Origin: Argopecten irradians
Taxonomy: Eukaryota; Mollusca; Bivalvia; Pectinida; Pectinidae
Assembly: GCF_041381155.1 (NCBI RefSeq)
Contig: NC_091147.1
Location: 32,275,349 to 32,339,348, forward strand
Length of the DNA: 64,000 nucleotides
Reading direction: 5' to 3'
The position numbers and the translations under genes were made by a program. The notes beneath the pieces are model-generated. The model was not told where the DNA came from. It made no database searches and worked only from the letters and a program-made list of their open reading frames with translations. The stretch's first letter is position 1, and every line of letters begins with the position of its first letter. Of the stretch, positions 48,940-59,300 are shown piece after piece.

Positions 48940-50744
48940 CTGTGGAGTATCGAGGATGAGTCTATACTTGGTCATTTATGTACATGTATAAGCTTACATA
49001 CTGGGCCTACTGTATCGTTACTAAATACATTTTGTACGTGTCCCCAGTACATTTGGTTCTGGATGTACAAAGAGTTTGAGGTAAAACGGTAAACCTATTC
49101 ACATTAACATCAGTAAAAAACATATTGGCAAACTTAACAATTTTACCTTTTGATACAATTGATTTCCGTACGCTGTTCTCTATCTTGTTCAAAATCGAAC
49201 TGTTAAACTCAAAATTATTCGCGCCAAATGTCTAAATTGCTGTCGTATTTAAGAGTGCTGACAAGGGACATCACTCTAAAATAAAGTTGTATGTTGTTTT
49301 ACGGTCTACTTCTACAGTGGGGAAATGCGTTGATGCAGACGTATCCCGAATCTTGTTCCCTGGCGAGTAAGCAAAAGTCTGTACTGCTGTAATGACAGTA
49401 TATGCCCTCTCAGTCACACAAACAGAAGATTCCATTAGGCTGACTCATTCCACTGTTTAAGGCTAAGTTTTTGGTCGACACTAGGCCCACTGTACAGTAT
49501 CGCCATTTTGGAGGTAGTGAAAGGTAATTTGTCAAACAAGCTATCAACTTCATGGACTGCTCTAATATTTCTTCGTTTAAAATACATACATAAACGTTGA
49601 AACTCGACATTTATGAAAAAAATACCTTTGTAACAACAAAAATCTAACTTTTGTCGGTGTAAAGAACTGTTTGAAATTCATCATAGTAGAATCTAATGCA
49701 TATTTGTAAACAAAAACATTTCCATACATGTTCAGTGTTATTGTGGTTACATGTATTTACCGAGTTTTTTTACATTTTCGCCAGTGCAAGCTACACGCTA
49801 GTTTGACTTTCGGACACATTTGCCGTACACGCAAACACTGGGGGACGGAACACGTGGCTGCAGTAAAAACCTAATACAACAGAAACTATGCCAATCTCGA
49901 ACAAATTCTTTGCCTTATCAAAGGATGACATTTTTCCGATAACAAATAACGTAAATACCTTGCTATCAATTAACACATGCTGGCATCCACAATTACACGT
50001 CTGTCGTCGGCATATGCTTTTTACTTTCACTTTCTTCTCGCCATCGTGCCGTTTATGTCTTTAAAAATAATAAGCCATGGCGGAGTCTTCGAAGGGAAAT
50101 ATCCAGTGAAACGACTTATCATAGCAACATGTTTATTTACTGTGTTTTATTTATTTATACTTATCATTATTTTAGTGTCAAATGTCAACCCAATATGAGT
50201 TTATCGTTAACATGTACATCATCTTATTTTTGCGATGGGCAGCCATTTCCGGTTTACGTACTTTTGATTTTAAATTTTTTACAAATTGTATCTTTTGGTC
50301 TTAAGGATTTTAATGGCAATACATAATGTAACATGACAATTCACATGGCATATTTCACAACATTCAACAGAAAAATTAAGCTCATCCTTAAAATGACAGA
50401 AATGTGACAGGTGCGTTGTTGACATTTCCAAGGGTGCATAGGTTATGATTGTGTGTTGAAAATGTAGGGAGCGGTATTTTCGTGTTTTACAATATATTAA
50501 CCCAATAAATATATCAATACCATCATCGCTACTAGTGAGTACTAGTTTAGAAAGTAGGATTATTGTTATTTGTTATAATTTCTTCACGCAATTTAACCTA
50601 AATGGCCTCATACAAACTATTCTTATTGAAACAACATGTCTGCCTCGTGAAGCCATTTTTGACAGATATTCAACATTGGAATTCTTAAGTTAAAAGTCTC
50701 ATTTCAGGTATTCTGCATATACCTGTATACAACTGATACAGTCA
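48940..50744. promoter_or_regulatory. Space between the head-to-head RFX and Kelch genes
   Basis: No convincing coding exon is visible. The two genes are transcribed away from this interval, so their 5' ends and promoters should lie here or close by. I see no clear TATA box or start element that decides a transcription start site. Open frames at 49791-50030 (-) and 49977-50198 (+) have no recognisable domains. Confidence 0.3.
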
Positions 50745-51300
50745 AGTCCAATAGCCATTAAATTTCTTCTTTTGTCAGGTCTGGTAGCATCGCTACTGTA
50801 AGTTATAACGTTAATAGTTATACTGTAACAGTCCAATAGCCATTAAATTTCTTCTTTTGTCAGGTCCGGTAGCATCGCTACTGTAAGTTGTAACATTAAT
50901 AGTTATACTGTAACAGTCCAATAGCCATTAAATTTCTTCTTTTGTCAGGTCCGGTAGCATCGCTACTGTAAGTTGTAACATTAATAGTTATACTGTAACA
51001 GTCCAATAGCCATTAAATTTCTTCTTTTGTCAGGTCCGGGTCGGTAGCATCGCTACTGTAAGTTGTAACATTAATAGTTATACTGTAACAGTCCAATAGC
51101 CATTAAATTTCTTCTTTTGTCAGGTCCGGTAGCATCGCTACTGTAAGTTGTAACATTAATAGTTATACTGTAACAGTCCAATAGCCATTAAATTTCTTCT
51201 TTTGTCAGGTCCGGTAGCATCGCTACTGTAAGTTGTAACAATAATAGTTAATACATTCCAATGCCATTAACATAATAGGTAGCATCGCACTGTAAGTTGT
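50745..51300. repeat. 85-bp minisatellite G, about 6 copies, each with a microexon-like cassette
   Basis: On the plus strand each unit contains AATTTCTTCTTTTGTCAG, then 19 nt (GTCCGGTAGCATCGCTACT), then GTAAGTTG. That is a textbook acceptor, a potential 19-nt exon with an internal GTAGC-ATC-GCTAC dyad, and a strong donor core. It lies about 2 kb upstream of the Kelch start-codon exon, on the same strand. Whether the cassette is used as a 5' UTR exon is unknown. Confidence 0.85.
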
Positions 51301-52935
51301 AACTTATTATGTAAGTTACATGTATAGATATATCTGACTACACGTATATATAGTGGATAAATGTAAACAAGCAGGTGAGGTCTGGTCTCACATTTTCGTG
51401 CAGGATGAAAGTGTGATACTAGAACGGGTTTCTATCATTGTTGCATTTGTTAGTAAAGTGTGTATATATATTATTTCACTCTTCAAAGTGAAGTCTTTAC
51501 TTCAGTGATTTCAGGGGAATACCCTGAGAATAGGTCTTATAGGGTATGTTTCCTGTCGATGGTCACACTAATTAATCCAGCTGCTAATCCCCCAGCTGTT
51601 GGCCATGGACAGTGGCCGGAGTACACACTCGGGCCGACATATCCCTGTCCAATTGACAGACTCATGTGAGATCATTTTCTCCCATAGCTATGAAAAATGA
51701 TAAAATCATAGTACATATATACATGTACATACAAATTTATGTAGTATTCCAGAAAGCAATTTTATCGCACAGTCATCACAAGAACATCATTATACATATG
51801 TACAATCAATGTATAATCATAAGTATTAATGTACACAGTGATTTTTCAGGGTATATTGGGAAAAATTGTTTTGACTCGAATTGGAAATTTTTAATCGCGA
51901 AAAGAGGGGTTTTAGGAAAAGTTACCCATTACTGAACATGGTGTTATACATTGTGTAGGTAATTAAATATTGTATAACTGTGTTATTTGATGTAACATGC
52001 TGTTTTTACATGGACCTGTATTGTATGTATCAACAAAACGATCTTATATCAGGACAGCTTTTTTTTTGTCTCTGCAGTTTGATTTGGGAATTTTTTTTTA
52101 CTGTAATTGGGAAAAATGTAGGGGGGTTTGGCTTTGGGAATGGGGTCGTTTACCGACCCAGTTATATAAGGAGAAAAAATCACTGGTACACCATGGTTTA
52201 CACCACATCTGTTGATATGACATCACGTAATGGTCGGTCTACATTTGTGTAGAGTTTCTTATAAAGGCATGCACATAATTAAATAGCTAATAAAGTATAC
52301 TTTCGTAAATGTCCTTCAATGTACTTGGACAATAAGATCAGAAATTTTAGATTGGACACACAGAGAGAAAGCTTCATAATTTCACATTTAAATAAATTCA
52401 ACATACCGTACCTTAAAATTATGTAGAGGAACGAGAAATATACACACAAGTTCCCTGATCAGGACCTGATCCTTTATTTTGGAATAAACAGTTAATGTTG
52501 CCGATATGTCAAGAAACAATGTGGGTGTCTGCAGAAGTATGATTTACCATCAATTAGTCCAACCTTACACGGATTGTGATGTGTCATATATCTTAATGCG
52601 ATCTTTTTTATTTTTGTGAATCCACAATCACTGGAAGATACTGAGACTTGATGACAAATTGTACTTTATATTCATATGGTTTTGGGATCTACCCCACATT
52701 CAAACTTATCAGGACCATGACAATAATATTTTTTCTGAATCTCTTTCTAACCTAGCTATTAAATTCAATAGGCATGCATTCTACTACATATATGGTGCAC
52801 TATAGCCCCAAAAGTTTTATAAATTTCTTTTCGTCTATCAATAGGCTATTCAAAGTACTGTGAAACCTGCCTTGGTGACCACCTCGTACATACAGATGAA
52901 CTGCTCATAAAGACCAATTTCTTCAGCCTTTATGC
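51301..52935. other. Upstream region or 5' intron of the Kelch gene, no recognised features
   Basis: Several short open frames occur on the plus strand (51460-51669, 51666-51935, 51980-52252). Their translations show no domain, codon regularity or splice context that I can support. Confidence 0.4.
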
Positions 52936-52937
52936 AC

Positions 52938-53345
52938 TATGTGTTGATGTTGGACTGTGGTGTACAGGCCCAGCTTGTCCTGAGTTTGGCCTGTGTGTGT
53001 TGATGTTGGACTGTGGTGTACAGGACCATGTTTGTTGGACTGTGGTGTACAGGACCAGCTTCTCCTGTGTTTGGCCTGTGTGTGTTGATGTTGGACTGTG
53101 GTGTACAGGCCCAGCTTGTCCTGTGTTTGGCCTGTGTGTGTTGATGTTGGACTGTGGTGTACAGGACCAGCTTCTCCTGTGTTTGGCTTGTGTGTGTTGA
53201 TGTTGGACTGTGGTGTACAGGACCAGCTTCTCCTGTGTTTGGCCTGTGTGTGTTGATGTTGGACTGTGGTGTACAGGGCCAGCTTGTTCTGTGTTTGGCC
53301 TGTGTGTGTTGATGTTGGACTGTGGTGTACAGGACCAGCTTGTCC
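52938..53345. repeat. 56-bp minisatellite H, about 7 copies, across the Kelch exon acceptor
   Basis: The plus-strand unit is GTTGATGTTGGACTGTGGTG, TACAG|GACCAGCTTGTCCT, GTGTTTGGCCTGTGTGT. The last copy runs into the start-codon exon (TACAG|GACCAGCTTGTCCTG). Each unit thus carries a 3' splice site and about 16 exon bases. Two subtypes, GCTTGTCC and GCTTCTCC, are mixed. Confidence 0.9.
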
Positions 53346-56300
53346 TGTAGTGGCAATGGAGGCTAGTTTGTGTCCTAACAACCTACTGGAATCCCAGGAG
53401 CCTCAGACCAGTGAAACGCCCACTCCGGGGGATGACCGCTTCATGGACCAGGAACGTCCAACTAACCTCCTAAAGGGATTCTCCCGTCTCTACAAAAATA
53501 AGGAGTTTGTAGATGTCACTTTGATTGTGGATGGACGCGAGTTTCCCTGTCACAAGAATGTACTGGCTGTTTCCAGTCCTTTCTTTATGGCAATGTTCTC
53601 AACAGACATGGCAGAGAGTCAGCAAGATAAAGTTACTCTGAAAGAACTGGAGGCCCTTACTATGGAACTAGTTCTGGACTATGTATATACTGGTGCTGTG
53701 ATGCTTTCTGAAGATACAGTTCAGCACCTCCTCTCTGCTAGCAATCGCTTCCAGCTCCTCAGTCTCAGGAGCGGATGTGCCGAGTTCATGATGAATCATA
53801 TCACCGTCAGCAACTGTATTGGAGTATACTTCTTTGCCAAGGCCCATGAGTGTCAGGTCCTTGCGAATAAAGCCAAAGAAATTATCAACAATCAGTTTAA
53901 TAACTTGTGTCGACAGCAAGAATTTCTCAGCCTCCCAGCAGATAAACTGGTGGAGATAATTAGTGACGATGATATCAACGTGACAGCGGAGGAAACTGTG
54001 TTCGAGGCATGTATGGAATGGCTGAGCACAGACACGTTGGGTAGACAACAACACTTGACAGCCATTATGGACTGTGTAAGGTTTGCCAATATCAGTTCTT
54101 ATTATTTCTGTGACAGGATAGATAACAGTCAAATACTGAGAGAATGTGCATCGCTGAGGAAAACACTAGAAACTGTGAGATATTATCATATGCTTAGGAA
54201 CCGACAACAGGAAATGGATTTAAACCTGATGCCCCGTAAGGGTATGATGTACGAGAGGGGAGTAATGATCATTGCTAACCCTTATACAGAAGACCAGTTA
54301 AAGAAGTACAACAGTATGGAAATGTTGCTTCCTAAACTAGGGGAGGTAATTCACATCTGTAAACTTCCACAAAGTCTCTATACACCAGGTAATAACCTCG
54401 AAAATTTGACAATTTTGTTTTGTCCACACGGTTGGAATTACTTCCTTGTCCCATATTTACCATTTGAAATAATTCGTATCCAACAGACTTACGTTTGATT
54501 GGATCCTTTTTCATCTGGAAAATCCTGTTGATATTACTTCTTTGACCCTTACACCAGGTAATAGTAACGTATATACTGTAATATATGGTACTGCGTAGAC
54601 AATCAGTTATTTTAGCAAGGAGTTTTTGTAATTTCACTCACGTCATGATAGCTATATAGTCATAAGATTATAATCTTCAGATGAGAAGCAATGGGTAAAT
54701 CAGGTATTAATAGTTATGCCAGATCAATAATTTTAATTCTGAAGAAATAATGTAGTTTTTGCTCTCAAAGTATTGACATGTATACTTCTACAAGAGAGGA
54801 TAACTTTGTAATGTATACCTAATATATATAGGTACTATCGTCATATTCTCTTGAGAATATATACGTATACTGATTCAGAAGATAATACATTTTTGACTAT
54901 TTAAGAGATCTTTGTTCAACTGTTGCCAGGTTGTGCTATAACTGGAGACAATCAGATCTACTTGGCCGGCGGGGCTATCCGTAAGATCAATTACAGGGGT
55001 TCCATCACTACAGAGGGCGTCTCCAACAACTTCTACATCTACGATCAAGTCGATCGGTCCTGGCAAACCAAGGCTAAAATGCACATGTCTCGGTCCCAGT
55101 TTGGTCTTACCATTGTGGATGGGTAAGTTTGACCAGAACATTGTGGATGGGTAAGTTTGACCATACCATTGTGGATGGGTAAGTTTGACGTTACCATTGT
55201 GGATGGGTAAGTTTGACCATACCATTGTGGATAGGTAAGTTTGACCTTACCATTGTGGATGGGTAAGTTTGACCTTACCATTGTGGATGGGTAAGTTTGA
55301 CCTTACCATTGTGGATGGGTAAGTTTGACCTTACCATTGTGGATGGGTAAGTTTGACCTTACCATTGTGGATTGGTAAGCTTGACCTTACCATTGTGGAT
55401 AGAAAATTTGACCTGACCCTGGTAGATGTAGATGGGTAAGTTTGACCTTACCATTGTGGATGGGTAAGTTTGACCTTACCATTGTGGATGAGTAAGTTTG
55501 ACCTTACCATTGTGGATGGGTAAGTTTGACCTTACCATTGTGGATGGGTAAGTTTGACCTTACCATTGTGGATGGGTAAGTTTGACCTTACCATTGTGGA
55601 TGGGTAAGTTTGACCTTACCATTGTAGATGGGTAAGTTTGACCTTACCATTGTGGATGGGTAAGTTTGACCTTACCCTGGTAGATGGGTAAGTTTGACCT
55701 TACCATTGTGGATGGGTAAGTTTGACCTTACCATTGTAGATGGGTAAGTTTGACCTTACCATTGTGGATGGGTAAGTTTGACCTTACCATGGTAGATGGG
55801 TAAGTTTGACCTTACCATTGTCGATGGGTAAGTTTGACCTTACCATTGTAGATGGGTAAGTTTGACCTTACCATTGTAGATGGGTAAGTTTGACCTTACC
55901 ATTGTGGATGGGTAAGTTTGACCTTACCATTGTCGGATGGGTAAGTTTGACCTTACCATTGTCGATGGGTAAGTTTGACCTTACCATTGTCGATGGGTAA
56001 GTTTGACCTTACCATTGTAGATGGGTAAGTTTGACCTTACCATTGTAGATGGGTAAGTTTGACCTTACCATTGTAGATGGGTAAGTTTGACCTTACCATG
56101 GTAGATGGGTAAGTTTGACCTTACCATTGTCGATGGGTAAGTTTGACCTTACCATTGTCGATGGGTAAGTTTGACCTTACCATTGTCGATGGGTTAGTTT
56201 ACCATTGTGGATGGGTAAACCTTACCATGGTGGATAGGTAAGTTTGACCCTTACCCTGGTAGAAGGGTAAGTTTGACCTTACCATTGTGGATGGGTAAGT

Positions 56301-59300
56301 TTGACCTTACCATGTGATGGTAATGGATTGGTAATGGTTTGACCTTACCATTGTGGATGAGTAAGTGTGACCTTACCAGTGTGGATGGGTAAGTTTGACC
56401 TTACCATTGTGGATGGGTAAGTTTGACCTTACCATGTGGTGGTAGTTTGACCTTACCATTGTGATGGGTAAGTTTGACCTTACCATTGTGGATGGGTAAG
56501 TTTGACCTTACCATTGTGGATGGGTAAGTTTGACCTTACCATTGTGGATGGGTAAGTTTGACCTTACCATTGTAGATGGGTAAGTTTGACCTTACCATTG
56601 TAGATGGGTAAGTTTGACCTTACCATTGTGGATGGGTAAGTTTGACCTTACCATTGTGGATGGGTAAGTTTGACCTTACCATTGTGGATGGGTAAGTTTG
56701 ACCTTACCATTGTGGATGGGTAAGTTTGACCTTACCATTGTGGATGGGTAAGTTTGACCTTACCATTGTAGATGGGTAAGTTTGACCTTACCATTGTGGA
56801 TGGGTAAGTTGTGACCTTACCATTGTGGATGGGTAAGTTTGACCTTACCATTGTGGATGGGTAAGTTTGACCTTACCATTGTGGATGGGTAAGTTTGACC
56901 TTACCATTGTGGATGGGTAAGTTTGACCTTACCATTGTGTGATGGGTAAGTTTGACCTTACCATTGTGATGGGTAAGTTTGACCTTACCATTGTGGAATG
57001 GGTAAGTTTGACCTTACCATTGTGAATGGGTAAGTTTGACCTTACCATTGTGGATGGGTAAGTTTGACCTTACCATTGTGAATGGGTAAGTTTGACCTTA
57101 CCATTGTGGATGGGTAAGTTTGACCTTACCATTGTAGATGGGTAAGCTTGACCTTACCATTGTAGATGGGTAAGTTTGACCTTACCATGGTAGATGGGTA
57201 AGTTTGACCTTACCCTGGTAGATGGGTAAGTTTGACCTTTACCTTACCCTGATAGATGGGTAAGTTTGACCTTACCATTGTGGATGGGTAAGTTTGACCT
57301 GACCATTATGGATGGGTAAGTTTGACCTTACCATTGTGGATGGGTAAGTTTGACCTTACCATTGTGGATGGGTAAGTTTGACCTTACCATTGTGGATGGG
57401 TAAGTTTGACCTTACCATTGTAGGTAATGACCTTACCATTGTGGATGGGTAAGTTTTGACCTTACCCATGGTAGATGGGTAAGTTTGACCTTACCATTGT
57501 AGATGGGTAAGTTTGACCTTACCATTGTAGATGGGTAAGTTTGACCTTACCATTGTGGATGGGTAAGTTTGACCTTACCATTGTGGATGGAGTGGTACGG
57601 ATGGGTTTGACCTTACCATTGTGGATGGGTAAGTTTGACCTTACCATTGTCAATGGGTAAGTTTGACCTTACCATTGTGGGATGAGTAAGTTTGACCTTA
57701 CCATTGTCAATGGGTAAGTTTGACCTTACCATTGTGGATGGGTAAGTTTGACCTTACCATTGTCGATGGGTAAGTTTGACCTTACCATTGTCAATGGGTA
57801 AGTTTGACCTTACCATTGCAGATGGGTAAGCTTGACCTTACCATGGTAGATGGGTAAGCTTGACCTTACCATGGTAGATGGGTAAATTTGACCTTACCAT
57901 GGTAGATTGGTAAGTTTGACCTTACCATTGTGGATGGGTAAGTGTGACCTTACCATTGTGGATGGGTAAGTGTGACCTTACCATGGTAGATGGGTAAGTT
58001 TGACCTTACCATGATGTAGATGGGTAAGTTTGACCTTACAATGGTAGATGGGTAAATTTGACCTTACCATTATAAATGGTTAAGTTTGACCTTACCATGT
58101 TAGATGGGTAAGTTATGACCTTACCATTGTGGATGGGTAAGTTTGACCTTACCATGGTAGATGGGTAAGTTTGACCTTACCATTGTAGATGGGTAAGTTT
58201 GACCTTACCATTGTAGATGGGTAAGTTTGACCTTACCATTGTAGATGGGTAAGTTTGACCTTACCATTGTGGATGGGTAAGTTTGACCTTACCATTGTGG
58301 ATGGGTAAGTTTGACCTTACCATTGTGGATGGGTAAGTTTGACCTTACCATTGTAGATGGGTAAGTTTGACCTTACCATTGTGGATGGGTAAGTTTGACC
58401 TTACCATTGTGGATGGGTAAGTTTGACCTTACCATTGTAGATGGGTAAGTTTGACCTTACCATTGTAGATTGGTAAGTTTGACCTTACATGGGATGGTAA
58501 GTTTGTAAGATTGGTAAGTTTGACCTTACCATGGTAGATGGGTAAGTTTGACTGTAACGTGGATGGGTTAGTTTGACCTTACCATTGTGGATGGGTGAAT
58601 TTGACCTTACCATGTTAGATGGGTAAGTTTGACCTTACCATTGTGGATGGGTAAGTGTGACCTTACCATTGTGGATAAGTAAGTTTGACCTTACCATGGT
58701 AGATGAGTAAATTGGACCTTACCATTAATATATTGTTGATAGGTAAATTTGACCTTACCATTGTGGATGGGTTAGTTTGACCATTTGGGAGTTTTCCATT
58801 GTGGTAAGGGTAAGTTTGACCTTACCATTGTGGATGGGTAAGTGTGACCTTACCATTGTGGATTGGTAAGTTTGACCTTACCTTGGTAGATGGGTAAATT
58901 CGACTTTACCATTAATATATTGTTGATAGGTAAATTTGACCTTACCATTGCCGTAGGGTAAGTTTAACCTCACCATTATGGATGGGTAAGTTTGACCTTA
59001 CCATTGTGGATGGGTAAGTGTGACCTTACCATTGTGGATTGGTAAGTTTGACCTTACCATTATGGATGGGTAAGTTTGACCTTACCATTGTGGATGGGTA
59101 AGTGTGACCTTACCATTGTGGATGGGTAAGTTTGACCTTACCATGTAAGATGGGTAAGTTTGACCTTACCATTGTGGATGGGTAAATGGATGGGTAAATG
59201 GATGGGTAACTTCAACATGTCACTTAACTGTTCCTTTTTAATGAAAGACCTTGCAGGTGTGTCTGTGAAACCTTCAAATATAGGGAGCTTAATTAATGAT

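Noticed and set aside
49791..50030. 79-codon minus-strand frame upstream of the RFX gene (MSSFDKAKNLFEIG)
   Set aside because: No domain, no fitting splice phase to exon 48869-48939 that I could confirm. Kept only as part of the intergenic interval.
52923..53381. Minus-strand 152-codon frame with VHHSPTSTHTGQTQ repeats
   Set aside because: Antisense translation of the 56-bp array H.
53266..54498. Single 410-codon Kelch reading frame taken as the full CDS
   Set aside because: The first 30 codons are array H and intron; the last 36 codons run past the donor at 54388 into an intronic repeat. Phase and Kelch homology show that it is one exon of a spliced gene.
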